Source of the DNA: Bacillota bacterium
Lineage (GTDB): Bacteria; Bacillota; Sulfobacillia; Sulfobacillales; Sulfobacillaceae
NCBI GenBank assembly: GCA_021821465.1
Contig: JAKACM010000023.1
Span: 1 to 53,589, forward strand
Reading direction: 5' to 3'
Length of the DNA: 53,589 nt
The notes below the pieces were generated by a model. That model was not told where the DNA came from and ran no database searches. It worked only from the letters and a program-made list of their open reading frames with translations. The translations under genes and the position numbers were made by a program. Positions 24,656-33,507 of the stretch are shown piece after piece (within the stretch, counting starts at the first letter, position 1; each line of letters opens with the position of its first letter).

Positions 24656-26221
24656 TTGCTCACTATCCATGATTACGATAAAAGGCTTTTTGAGGGACGA
24701 GAAGTGTCGTATGAGGACAAGGGCACATTGTGGGATATTGTGCGTACACAAGATGCTCATCAGATCGTTGCTATCATGGCCGAAGCGCGAGAAACGAAAA
24801 GCTTTGGGGACTTGATAGATGACGCCCGATTATGGTCCCGGAAATGGTGGGGACAAGGGGTGCGTCCCGGTGATGTCGTCGGGGTACAATTGCCTAACAT
24901 CTGGGACTTTATTCGTGCCCACGTTGCATTAGCGCGTATTGGGGCGGTGATAGCACCTATTCACACTCCTTATTCCGAGGAAGAGCGGGAAGAGTTGTTA
25001 AGTTTTGTCGGAGCCAAGGGATGGCTTGCGAATGGGAGGCAAGGCACAGGACTGCGGATGATGAATCGAGGTGCCCAGGACTCCAGAGAGTTTCCCCAAG
25101 ACCCGGAGGTGGCCGTTAACGATCCCTTGGCTATCTTCTTCACTTCGGGAAGTCACTCCCTAAAGCCGAAATCCTGTTTGCATTCTCACGGAACTCTTTT
25201 GGGAAATGCCCAGGTTCTTGCCCGCCATGCCGGCATCGGAAAGAATGACCGTATTATTTCTGCCAGTCCCTTTACTCATTTGTTCGGAATTCTTGCCCTG
25301 CATCTAAGTTTTGTCATGGGGATTCCTCAACTCCTGATAGATCGCTTTCACCCCCGGAAATTTGTCGCGGCTTGCCGCGAGGCTCGCGCTACCGTTGCGT
25401 TCATGGTACCGACTCATATCCGGGACACTCTTCGCTATCTCCAGGAAAATCCCGAAGACGGAAAGGGTCTGGTCTTGCGCGAAGTCCGGGCAGCGGGAGC
25501 TAAGCTTCCTCCCGATATGGTTTATGGCGTCGAAGATGTCCTGCACGCCCATGTGGTCAATCACTGGGGGATGTCTGAGCTGGGAGCAGGTCTCACCACC
25601 CATTGGAGCGACCGTTCCGAAATTCCCGGCCGCAGCATAGGGCGCCCTTTGCCGGGAAGTGTCCTTGCTATCGTGAAAGAAGACGGACAACCGGCACGCT
25701 TTGGGGAAACTGGGGAATTATGGTTTCGTGGTCCCTCTTTGTTTTATGGATACGTCGGGAATCCACAGGCGACAGAGGAAAGTCTTGAGCGTGACGATGA
25801 CGGGCGATATTGGTTTAAGACCGGAGATTTAGCCAAGTGGGGACCCGGGGGTGTTGTGGAATATTCCGGCAGGGTAAAAGATCTGGTCGTGCGGGGAGGC
25901 ATGAAAATCAGTGCAATCGAAGTCGAGTCGGCAATCTTGGAAATGCCGGGAGTACGCCAAGCCGCTCTCATAGCCGAGCCCCATGAAAGGCTGGGTGAAT
26001 TGGGATGTCTGGTGATGGCGACGGAAGCGGGGACACATTACCGGCTCGGAGATGTTCTGAGCTATCTGGAGTCTCGTCACATGGCCAAGTTTAAGTGGCC
26101 CGAGCGTTTGGTGGTGTGGGAGTCGTTGCCGACGACACCCACGGGGAAAATTGCTAAGGCCAAGGTCAAGAACGGGCTATTGAAGGAGTCTCAAATGACG
26201 GGTCCCGGGCAACGCCCTTGA
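24656..26221 (+). CDS. AMP-forming aryl/alicyclic acid-CoA ligase
   Basis: The 521-residue adenylate-forming enzyme has the P-loop-like IFFTSGSHSLKPKSCLHSHG, the A5-type NHWGMSELG, the hinge YWFKTGDLAKWGPGG and YSGRVKDLVVRGGMKI, and the C-terminal catalytic Lys in TPTGKIAKAKVK. It resembles cyclohexanecarboxylate- and benzoate-type ligases. TTG 24656 has AAGGAGGG upstream. The canonical TSGSTGxPKG is altered to TSGSHSLKPKS, which may affect kinetics but not the fold. It is divergent from paaX and followed by an MFS transporter, so uptake and activation of an aromatic or alicyclic acid is likely. Confidence 0.75.
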   Translation: MLTIHDYDKRLFEGREVSYEDKGTLWDIVRTQDAHQIVAIMAEARETKSFGDLIDDARLWSRKWWGQGVRPGDVVGVQLPNIWDFIRAHVALARIGAVIAPIHTPYSEEEREELLSFVGAKGWLANGRQGTGLRMMNRGAQDSREFPQDPEVAVNDPLAIFFTSGSHSLKPKSCLHSHGTLLGNAQVLARHAGIGKNDRIISASPFTHLFGILALHLSFVMGIPQLLIDRFHPRKFVAACREARATVAFMVPTHIRDTLRYLQENPEDGKGLVLREVRAAGAKLPPDMVYGVEDVLHAHVVNHWGMSELGAGLTTHWSDRSEIPGRSIGRPLPGSVLAIVKEDGQPARFGETGELWFRGPSLFYGYVGNPQATEESLERDDDGRYWFKTGDLAKWGPGGVVEYSGRVKDLVVRGGMKISAIEVESAILEMPGVRQAALIAEPHERLGELGCLVMATEAGTHYRLGDVLSYLESRHMAKFKWPERLVVWESLPTTPTGKIAKAKVKNGLLKESQMTGPGQRP

Positions 26222-26257
26222 AGACCACAATCTGTTCGAGAAGGAGGAATTGCCAGT

Positions 26258-27688
26258 ATGGAAAGAAATATCGAGTCTTTGAAATCCGGGAGAATCTTGG
26301 CGCGGATGGACCGCATTTCGGTATGGTCATTGCCCTACCTATTTATCGGCATTATCGGCGTGGGATTTCTGTTTACGTTTTATGACATCTTTAATATTAA
26401 CGTATCGTTTATCGAGACCTGCGGTGCCATTGTTAAGGGGTGCACTCCTGTGAGTGCCGCACACTTTATCGGGCTGCCGGTGTTGATGAATTTGGTGGGT
26501 TATGTGGTAGGAACCTTAATTCTAAGCCCCCTGGCCGACCGTTTCGGCCGCCGGGATATGTTGCTGGTGACCATGATGATTACAGGACTCGGGTCTTTGT
26601 GGACGGCATTTTCCCATGACTACAGCACTTTCATTTGGTCGAGGGCCGTGACCGGGGTAGGTGTGGGCGCCGATTTGGCCATTGTCAATACCTACATTAA
26701 CGAAGTGGCACCTAAGGAAGGGCGCGCGCGTTACACCGCTTTGATTTTTATTATGTCGGGAATCGGAGCATTTTTGGGAATATGGATTGGATTATGGTTA
26801 ACGACACCGGCTACGCCTTTTCCTTTGGGACTTCCCATTGCCATGGCCGGACCGCATTTTCTCAACGGATGGCGCGTTATGTATTTTGTCGGCGCATTTT
26901 TAGCTCTGGTTGGCGTGCTGCTCCGCGTGCGGATGCCGGAATCTCCTCGGTGGCTCATCACCAGGAATCGGACCGAGGAAGCGGAACACATTGTCTCCCA
27001 TATGGAAGAATTGGCACGGCAAAAACAGCCCCTGCAAAATCCGGGTACCGATGTTAAGGTGATACCGGCGACACAGCCCGTTCCCTATACGGAGATTTTT
27101 CTAGACGCCAAGTATCGTAAAAGGACCTTTCTTCTGTTGGCCATGTGGAGCATCGGTTATGTGACTGTGTATTCGTTTGCCGCAGGCTTTACCAGTCTTT
27201 TGGTCTCTTTGCACTACCCGGTACCCGAGGCTGGTTTAATTGCGGCTTTCGGCACTGTCGGCATGATTCTAAGCGGTGTCGTCGCATACGGATGGGGAGA
27301 GCGGTTGGAGCGCAAGGTCTGGATGCTCTGGTCGGCCTTGTTGACGCTTCTGGGAGGGTTCATTATTGCCCAAGCGGGTACCATCCTGTGGCTCAGCATG
27401 TTTGGGGCTATCATGGTCTTCTTTGGTTTCGACCTCTGGGTTCCCATTGCCTATGCGTGGTCTACCGAACATTATCCCACCCGAGTCCGAGCTTCCGGAT
27501 TCGCCTTAGTGGACGGCCTGGGACATTTGGGAGGCGGTGTCGGTGTTCTGTTGGTGGTGCCGTTTGTCAGTGGATTGCCGGTTTTGGGAGCCTTTATGAT
27601 TATTGGCGGATTTTTGGCAATCGGGGCAGTGGTGGCGCAAGGAGGCATGTCAACCCGGGGGATTGCTTTGGATGAACTCTCCCCTTGA
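26258..27688 (+). CDS. MFS aromatic-acid or carboxylate transporter
   Basis: A 476-residue transporter with 12 predicted membrane segments and the sugar/acid-porter MFS signatures SPLADRFGRRDMLLV (loop 2-3), RAVTGVGVGADLAIVNTYINEVAP (helix 4) and RMPESPRWLITRNR after helix 6. The RFGRR and PESPRWL motifs place it in the sugar-porter-like group that includes aromatic-acid and nucleoside permeases. ATG 26258 has GAAGGAGG upstream, 36 nt behind the ligase, and a terminator follows. Most likely it imports the acid that the preceding ligase activates. Confidence 0.8.
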   Translation: MERNIESLKSGRILARMDRISVWSLPYLFIGIIGVGFLFTFYDIFNINVSFIETCGAIVKGCTPVSAAHFIGLPVLMNLVGYVVGTLILSPLADRFGRRDMLLVTMMITGLGSLWTAFSHDYSTFIWSRAVTGVGVGADLAIVNTYINEVAPKEGRARYTALIFIMSGIGAFLGIWIGLWLTTPATPFPLGLPIAMAGPHFLNGWRVMYFVGAFLALVGVLLRVRMPESPRWLITRNRTEEAEHIVSHMEELARQKQPLQNPGTDVKVIPATQPVPYTEIFLDAKYRKRTFLLLAMWSIGYVTVYSFAAGFTSLLVSLHYPVPEAGLIAAFGTVGMILSGVVAYGWGERLERKVWMLWSALLTLLGGFIIAQAGTILWLSMFGAIMVFFGFDLWVPIAYAWSTEHYPTRVRASGFALVDGLGHLGGGVGVLLVVPFVSGLPVLGAFMIIGGFLAIGAVVAQGGMSTRGIALDELSP

Positions 27689-27696
27689 ATGATGCG

Positions 27697-27744
27697 GGGC
27701 AAAATGGGAGACCCATCAAAGAGCAGGTGGGTTCCTTTTTGCCC
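27697..27744 (+). terminator. Bidirectional terminator after the MFS gene
   Basis: GGGCAAAA (27697-27704) pairs with TTTTTGCCC (27736-27744). An inner stem GGAGACCCATC (27707-27717) pairs with GGTGGGTTCC (27726-27735). A and T tracts on both sides would let it work for the convergent LuxR-type gene as well. Confidence 0.75.
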
Positions 27745-27933
27745 GTAGACGATTTGATTGAAAAGGTGGCAAGATATTTGCGGACTATATGGAAACCGCC
27801 TCAGTTCCACCTTTTGTATCTACCTGAATCAACCTTTCCCTGCGCGTTTTGTGCTACGCTCGAGATACATCTTAATGCAGTGAGAGACCTAAGGCTGAGG
27901 ATCTGACCTTCGATGTAAACGCTATCCACTTTT

Positions 27934-28653
27934 TCATGGGTGAACTACGGGTACCTTGTTTGTTCGATCCGCTTTGTCCGAACACGGTTCTTTTTTGACC
28001 AACCCTTCTTGCAGGGCCACAACCACGGCCTCCACCCGACTGTGCACTCCCAGCTTGTCAAGGATATTTTGCACATGATTCCTGACTGTGGCATAGCTGA
28101 TATGAAGAAGATTGGCGATATCGTGAGAATCGTGGCATTCCGTCATGAGAGCCAAAACCTCAAGTTCGCGCGCGGTCAAACTGACAGGCGGAACCTCTGT
28201 CGGACTGATATCGGGAGGAACTTGCACTGCGTCCGTAATCCAGCTAACATCGTGGAACAGATGCACGCACATTGGACAGTAATCCGTCTGGATGCCAAGA
28301 GTACTGACGTTGAGAAGTAATTCGCCGCCATTTTTGCTGTGACTGCGAAGGATGTAGTCGTTGGGAGCCTGATTGAGGTGAAGCATGCGCAGTACACTGC
28401 AATTGGGATAACACAAGAGATTTCCCCGGGCGTCCTGGCCTTGGGTCAGCTCGTAACAGTGACGGTCCAGTACTTGGGAGGCGTCATGGCCAAATAAGTT
28501 CATGGCGGCCGAATTCCACAAAATGATCCGTCCCGCCGGATTCACTCCCATGACCGCAACCGTGGTTTTTTCAAACATTGATTCGAATATGTCGAAAGGA
28601 ATACTGGGTTCGGGTTCTTGCACTGGTGGAGCACCTACCCTTCTCGTACGCAA
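27934..28653 (-). CDS. PAS-LuxR family regulator with cysteine-rich PAS domain
   Basis: The 239-residue protein has an N-terminal PAS domain (FESMFEKTTVAVMGVNPAG, IILWNSAAMNLFGHD) with clustered cysteines: CYELTQGQDARGNLLCYPNC and a later YCPMC. A C-terminal LuxR/GerE helix-turn-helix follows (LTARELEVLALMTE, DIANLLHISYATVRNHVQNI). It is a single-component sensor-regulator; no phosphoreceiver domain is present. The cysteine pattern could hold an Fe-S cluster or act as a redox switch, fitting control of an oxygen-sensitive pathway. TTG 28653 is used; a GTG about 30 nt downstream is also possible. Confidence 0.8.
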   Translation of the reverse strand: MRTRRVGAPPVQEPEPSIPFDIFESMFEKTTVAVMGVNPAGRIILWNSAAMNLFGHDASQVLDRHCYELTQGQDARGNLLCYPNCSVLRMLHLNQAPNDYILRSHSKNGGELLLNVSTLGIQTDYCPMCVHLFHDVSWITDAVQVPPDISPTEVPPVSLTARELEVLALMTECHDSHDIANLLHISYATVRNHVQNILDKLGVHSRVEAVVVALQEGLVKKEPCSDKADRTNKVPVVHP

Positions 28654-28981
28654 TGTACCCTGTGCATGATGTCACGGACAGGGGGCCGGTACAGCCGAAA
28701 ACAATGGGAACGGTCATAAATATGTGACAAAACCAGTAAGATTACCATTAATTTTATCACGTGATGGAATTTAGGCACAATACAGTTAATTCTTTTTATT
28801 TTTCTGCCCGCGCGGCCCGGCAGTGGTGATTATTGAGTGCCGGATGATTTCGGATCGTTCTATGTTCCAATCTGATTGCGAGGTAAACCAAAAGCAATCA
28901 GAAGACCTACCAAGGACGTGAGGGCAACAAAAGGTATTGACACTCTCTTCAAAGGACGTCCGTTGCAGAGAGTAGGGTGTG
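28654..28981. other. 328-nt intergenic region between two minus-strand genes
   Basis: No gene seen. A 9-bp inverted repeat TCTGATTGC / GCAATCAGA (28871-28879 and 28894-28902) lies in it. No T-run follows, so an operator or an mRNA hairpin is as likely as a terminator. Confidence 0.45.
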
Positions 28982-29395
28982 TTAATCCGGTTCTAATTCC
29001 AAGGCTTCAGAGGGCATCTCGTTTTCGGCGGCGGGGAAGAGCATATTTTCTTCCCGATCCAGATGCTCTTGCAACATTTCGTCCAAAGCAAGGGCCAAAG
29101 ATCGTCTTAAGGGTGTTTCCGCGGAATAAAGTTTGTCTCTGACGCTTTGAATTTGCCGGTGGTCGTCGATAAACATTTTTACCCTGTCTGAACCGATATA
29201 CTGTGCAAAATGAGGAAATACCCGGTTGTCTTCTAAATCAATGTGCTGATCCAAATCAGCATTCAGAGCCGTCTTTGCCATTTCCAAAACTGTGTTCAGT
29301 GCATCTGGGTTCTCCTCGTCACAGGTCTGTGCCATCCGGCGCAAGAATGGCCGTAATTTTTGGTGCTCTTGGGTCAATATAGTAACGGCATTCAT
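28982..29395 (-). CDS. Hemerythrin-domain protein
   Basis: A 137-residue four-helix protein with the metal-ligand pattern of hemerythrin HHE domains: LTQEHQKLRPFL, LDQHIDLEDNRVFPHF, FIDDHRQIQSV and LQEHLDREENMLFPAAE. His, Glu and Asp positions fit a non-haem di-iron site. Start ATG 29395 is preceded by GGAG. It is divergent from the hcr operon and next to the PAS-LuxR gene. In bacteria such proteins bind or sense oxygen or nitric oxide; guarding oxygen-labile reductases is a reasonable inference. Confidence 0.8.
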   Translation of the reverse strand: MNAVTILTQEHQKLRPFLRRMAQTCDEENPDALNTVLEMAKTALNADLDQHIDLEDNRVFPHFAQYIGSDRVKMFIDDHRQIQSVRDKLYSAETPLRRSLALALDEMLQEHLDREENMLFPAAENEMPSEALELEPD

Positions 29396-29714
29396 GACTC
29401 CTCTCTCCCTTCGATAAGAACACTGCTCACGCGGAGTTAACGGACGTTCGATTAATACGCTCACGAATTAACGCTACCATAGTGCCTATTTGGCCCTCTG
29501 TCATGGGCCGAATGGTCCCGGGAAATGTGGCCGTTTGGACCACATTATTAGACCCTTGATTCTAGGCTGTACGCTTCTTTGTGGGCGGTGAGTCAAATAG
29601 CCTATGCTGGCTAGGGCTGATGATTCTTTGCAAATCTTTCTAATGTGACAAAAATATTGAATAGAGCACTAATTCTGTCGTGTATGGCATGCGTGGATTC
29701 AAGGGGGAACATTT
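29396..29714. other. Divergent promoter region, hemerythrin/hcr (319 nt)
   Basis: No gene is seen. The region separates the divergent hemerythrin and hcrC genes and carries two inverted repeats: GGCCC-N8-GGGCC (29492-29509) and AATGTGG-N9-CCACATT (29524-29546). Confidence 0.5.
29524..29546. promoter_or_regulatory. Candidate operator, AATGTGG-N9-CCACATT
   Basis: A perfect 7-bp inverted repeat with 9-nt spacer is centred between the divergent hemerythrin and hcr genes. This spacing suits a dimeric helix-turn-helix regulator. Neighbouring candidates are the PAS-LuxR, TetR and PaaX proteins; which binds is not known. Confidence 0.45.
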
Positions 29715-30215
29715 ATGGCCGAAGGCTTTGTCGCATTGACTGTGAATGGCTCTATACAGGGGGTATGGGTCCGGGAATCGGCGACTTTGTTGCAGGTTTT
29801 ACGCGAGGTCCTGGGACTCACAGGGACCAAGAACGGCTGCGAAACAGGCCAGTGCGGCAGCTGCACAATATGGATAGATGGTGCGCCCCGCCTAGCCTGT
29901 TTGACGCCGGTAGGTCTTGCGGCCGGAAGTCAAATCACCACGGTAGAGGGTCTTGGCGCCTGGTGGCAAGAAAGTCATCCGTCATCTCCTTACCATCCCT
30001 TACAGACGGCCTTTGTGGAATTTGGTGCGGTCCAATGTGGATTTTGCACCCCGGGTATGCTGATGGCGGCAGCGGCTCTTCTTCGCGATGTGAAGTTTCC
30101 CACAGTTGAGGAAATCCGAGAGCGGCTAGCGGGTCATCTTTGCCGGTGCACCGGCTATGAACAGATTGTCCGAGCAATAAGAGAGGCCGCAGTTGCGGAG
30201 GTGAAGGAGCTATGA
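29715..30215 (+). CDS. hcrC: 4-hydroxybenzoyl-CoA reductase, gamma (2Fe-2S) subunit
   Basis: A 166-residue small subunit of the xanthine oxidase family with both [2Fe-2S] sites: the plant-type motif in GCETGQCGSCTIWIDGAPRLAC (C42, C47, C50, C62) and the alpha-helical site QCGFCTPG...CRCTGYE (C108, C111, C143, C145). It carries electrons between ferredoxin and the molybdenum subunit. Start ATG 29715 follows GGGGGAAC. It overlaps the next gene by 4 nt. Assignment to HcrC rather than another hydroxylase rests on the diagnostic HcrB partner encoded two genes on. Confidence 0.85.
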   Translation: MAEGFVALTVNGSIQGVWVRESATLLQVLREVLGLTGTKNGCETGQCGSCTIWIDGAPRLACLTPVGLAAGSQITTVEGLGAWWQESHPSSPYHPLQTAFVEFGAVQCGFCTPGMLMAAAALLRDVKFPTVEEIRERLAGHLCRCTGYEQIVRAIREAAVAEVKEL

Positions 30216-32521
30216 GCGCCGGAACATCGGATCTCGTCACGCCAAAGGCTCTATCGGTTGGGCACCGCATTGATGCCTGGGCCAAAGTCACGGGCCAGGC
30301 CCTGTATGCCGATGACATCCGGTGGCCGAATATGGCTTATGGTGTGCTCGTGGCAAGCCCTTATCCCCATGCCCGAATCCTCACAGTCGACCTGGAACCG
30401 GCGAAGGCCATGGTGGGGGTATTGGCCGCCGTGGCAGGGCCAGGGAGTGTTACTCCTTATGGCATCATGCCCTCGACCCAAGACGAACAGGCGCTGGCCA
30501 CGGACAAGGTGGTCTATCTCGGAGAGCCACTGGCCGCCATAGCAGCCACAACGCTTGAAGCCGCAAGGAATGCTGCCCGCCAAGTCCGGTGCGAATATGA
30601 GGTTCTGAAGCCAGTGCTCCGACCAGGTATTGGAAAGGAAAAGCCGGGAATGGAACCGGTGCATCCCGATCGTCCTCAGCGGGACCTCTTCAAAGAGGTG
30701 GAACTCGAATTCGGTGACACGGCCCAAGGGTTTTTCAAGGCCTTCGAGACGGCAGAAGACACCTTTTTCTATCAAGGGAATACCCACGTTGCGATGGAGC
30801 CCCATTCGGCACTGGGGTACTGGACACCGGAAGGACGGGTGGAACTGATCACAGCGACCCAAACCCCGCACTATGTGCAACGGGAACTGGCACTTGCGCT
30901 GGGCATTGCGAGTTATCGCATTCGTGTCCGAGCCAGTGTTGTCGGCGGAGGTTTTGGAGGCAAAAGCGAACTTTTCCCTCATGAGATTGCCGCCGTCTTA
31001 TTGTCCCGAGCCTGTGGACGGCCTGTAAAAATCACCTTGAGCCGGGAAGAGGTCTTTTACGCGCATCGGGGACGGCATCCCGTATCGATGCGGGTGAAAA
31101 CGGCATGGGACGAGAATGGACGGATTCGGGCCATGGACTTCGGCTCGGTTCTCGACGGAGGAGCCTATGCTTCGTACGGTCTGGCCACGACTTATTACAC
31201 CGGGGCCTTGCAAACGGTGACCTATGCCATTCCTCGCTACCATTTTCACGCAGCACGATGGTACACGAACAAACCGCCTTGCGGTCCCAAGAGAGGTCAT
31301 GGAACCACTCAGCCTAGAGCCTTAGTGGAAGTCCATTTCGACCGGGTGGCCCGAGCCCTGGGGATCGACCCTATTGAGTTGCGAAGAAGGAATCTGACGC
31401 CTGGGTATTCACTGACCGTCAATGCGCTTGAAGTCGGCTCATCCGGGTTGGAGGCCTGCCTAAATCGAGTGGAGGTCTTAAGCAATTGGCATACCAGACA
31501 CTCTCGCCCGGAACCCGACCGAGGACTCGGGTTTGCCTGCTCCGCATATCTCAGCGGTGCAGGGTTGCCGATTTATTGGAATCCCTTGCCCCACTCGGGG
31601 GTCAGGATGGCTGTAAACCGTGACGGCGGTGTTCAAGTTTTTTCCGGGCTGACAGATATCGGGCAAGGAGCCGAGACGATGCTGACAGTGCTGGTGGCGA
31701 AAGCGCTCGGCATTAATCCGGATAGGATCCGAGTTTATACTGCGGATACCGGAACCACGCCTGTGGACTTGGGATCGTATTCCAGTCGGGTGAGCATGAT
31801 GGCCGGAAATGCGGTTCTTGAAGCCGCACAACGCATGCGCCAAATCTTGACAGATAGTGTGTGCAGCCGTACGGGTGCGAATCCAAGCCAGGTCATCCAA
31901 GTGGGCGAACTCTTTGAGTTGCAGGGGGACCAAACTGTCACCTTTACTCAAGCGGTTTTGTGGGCCGAAGAAGATGTGGGACCTTTGACGACTTTTGGGG
32001 GCTATACTCCTCCTAAAGCCGTGGGCCGTTATAAGGGGGCAGGAGTAGGGCCTTCTCCCGCTTATTCGTTTACCGCTTGTGTCGCGGACGTAAGCGTAGA
32101 CCGGGAGGACGGCCAAGTTAGGGTGCACCAGTTATGGGTGGCGCATGACCCGGGTACTGTCTTGCATGCTCCCTCTGTGGAAGGACAGATCCGAGGGGGG
32201 GTTGTGATGGGACTCGGAGAAGTGCTCATGGAACGTCAAAGCTTCAACCCGGACGGACGGCACCGGGGTCCTCATCTCTTGGGATATCCTATTCCCACTA
32301 TCCAGGACATTCCTCCGATAACCATTGCCGTGGTGGGAGAGCCCGACCCCAAAGGTCCGATGGGAGCCAAGGAAGTCGGTCAAGGCCCTCTAAATCCTGT
32401 GATTCCCGCAGTCATCAACGCCATTTCGGATGCGGTGGGGATTGATCTCAACGAGACGCCGGTGACCCCCGACAAAGTGCTTAAGGGACTTGACCCGAAG
32501 TCAAGGAGAAAAGGGCTATGA
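30212..32521 (+). CDS. hcrA: 4-hydroxybenzoyl-CoA reductase, alpha (molybdenum) subunit
   Basis: The 769-residue molybdopterin subunit contains GHRIDAWAKVTGQALYADDI at the N-terminus, the cofactor loop VVGGGFGGKSE, the FSGLTDIGQGAETML segment and the C-terminal GPMGAKEVGQGPLNP carrying the conserved Glu near molybdenum. The enzyme reductively removes the para-hydroxyl of 4-hydroxybenzoyl-CoA as water to give benzoyl-CoA, the reverse sense of most xanthine oxidase relatives. ATG 30212 overlaps hcrC by ATGA and the gene overlaps hcrB likewise, so the three subunits are translationally coupled. Confidence 0.85.
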   Translation: MSAGTSDLVTPKALSVGHRIDAWAKVTGQALYADDIRWPNMAYGVLVASPYPHARILTVDLEPAKAMVGVLAAVAGPGSVTPYGIMPSTQDEQALATDKVVYLGEPLAAIAATTLEAARNAARQVRCEYEVLKPVLRPGIGKEKPGMEPVHPDRPQRDLFKEVELEFGDTAQGFFKAFETAEDTFFYQGNTHVAMEPHSALGYWTPEGRVELITATQTPHYVQRELALALGIASYRIRVRASVVGGGFGGKSELFPHEIAAVLLSRACGRPVKITLSREEVFYAHRGRHPVSMRVKTAWDENGRIRAMDFGSVLDGGAYASYGLATTYYTGALQTVTYAIPRYHFHAARWYTNKPPCGPKRGHGTTQPRALVEVHFDRVARALGIDPIELRRRNLTPGYSLTVNALEVGSSGLEACLNRVEVLSNWHTRHSRPEPDRGLGFACSAYLSGAGLPIYWNPLPHSGVRMAVNRDGGVQVFSGLTDIGQGAETMLTVLVAKALGINPDRIRVYTADTGTTPVDLGSYSSRVSMMAGNAVLEAAQRMRQILTDSVCSRTGANPSQVIQVGELFELQGDQTVTFTQAVLWAEEDVGPLTTFGGYTPPKAVGRYKGAGVGPSPAYSFTACVADVSVDREDGQVRVHQLWVAHDPGTVLHAPSVEGQIRGGVVMGLGEVLMERQSFNPDGRHRGPHLLGYPIPTIQDIPPITIAVVGEPDPKGPMGAKEVGQGPLNPVIPAVINAISDAVGIDLNETPVTPDKVLKGLDPKSRRKGL

Positions 32522-33507
32522 CAACACATACCAAGATGATTGAGCCTTCTGCGGCGGAAGACGTGACCAGGATTTTAGGGAAACCGGGCTCCAAAATATT
32601 TGGGGGAGGCACGGATTTGGTGCCGAACCGGACATGGGGTCTCGACACGTCTCCCACGTGGGTTCAACTCCGCAGAGTTCCTGAAGCGAGCTTAATCTCT
32701 TCGGACGGGGAGGGAAGGTGGTCCATCGGAGCAGCCCTGACTCTTCAAGCCGTCCTGGAACACCCTCAACTCTGTGCATCATATCCTCTGCTTGCCGACG
32801 CCATTAGGGTCGTGGCCACCTATGAAATTCGCAATCAAGCCACTATCGGCGGCAATCTCTGTTTGGATACCCGATGCCGGTTTCGTAACCAGCCGCCGAT
32901 CTGGCGCTCGGGTCTGGATCCCTGTTTCAAGTCGGGGGGCACGCGGTGTTATGCCGCCCCCAGGAGTTCACAGTGTGTTGCTATTTTTTCGTCGGATACG
33001 GCTCCTGCCTTTATTGCCTTGGGAGCACAACTCAAAGTTCAGAGCCAAAACAATCCGCGGTGGATCGAGGCTTTGGATCTGTACACGGGGGACGGCGATC
33101 ACCATTTGGCGCTGGAAACGGGAGAGTGGATCGAAACCATCCGGTTGCCCAGCTCACCGCCCTTAGGGGTGTTTGACAAATGGCGAATCAGAGAGGGCAT
33201 TGATTTTCCCGAGGCGAACCTGGCGATCACGGTGGTGCCCAGGGAGAATTCGCGGGAAGTGCGCATGGTTGTGGGAGCAATGGGATCCGGGCCGATTCGT
33301 CTTAGGACGTCGGAAAGACTATTGGCCGAAGGGGTGTGGGATGACGATAAGCTGTTTCTTGCGGCTCATATGGTTACCGGTTCTATCCATCCCTATGACA
33401 ATGGACAAATGGGAGTGGTGGGTCGCAAGCGCGCGGCAGAGCACCTCCTTTACCGGGCTCTGGAGAAATTACGCACCATGATGGGAGAGAAGGGAGAGGA
33501 AGCATGA
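32518..33507 (+). CDS. hcrB: 4-hydroxybenzoyl-CoA reductase, beta (FAD, 4Fe-4S) subunit
   Basis: A 329-residue FAD subunit with KIFGGGTDLVP and TIGGNLC FAD-binding segments. Between about residues 115 and 155 it has an inserted loop with C115, C120, C136, C144 and C153. The last four are spaced 16-8-9, the pattern of the extra [4Fe-4S] cluster known only from HcrB-type subunits, where it allows low-potential electrons to be fed inward. This loop is the best evidence that the complex is a reductase and not an aldehyde oxidase or CO dehydrogenase relative. ATG 32518 overlaps hcrA; the stop overlaps the next gene. Confidence 0.9.
   Translation: MTTHTKMIEPSAAEDVTRILGKPGSKIFGGGTDLVPNRTWGLDTSPTWVQLRRVPEASLISSDGEGRWSIGAALTLQAVLEHPQLCASYPLLADAIRVVATYEIRNQATIGGNLCLDTRCRFRNQPPIWRSGLDPCFKSGGTRCYAAPRSSQCVAIFSSDTAPAFIALGAQLKVQSQNNPRWIEALDLYTGDGDHHLALETGEWIETIRLPSSPPLGVFDKWRIREGIDFPEANLAITVVPRENSREVRMVVGAMGSGPIRLRTSERLLAEGVWDDDKLFLAAHMVTGSIHPYDNGQMGVVGRKRAAEHLLYRALEKLRTMMGEKGEEA

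Noticed and set aside
30251..30982. 243-codon minus-strand open frame inside hcrA
   Set aside because: It is the antisense shadow of a clear molybdenum-subunit gene; low stop density comes from codon bias.
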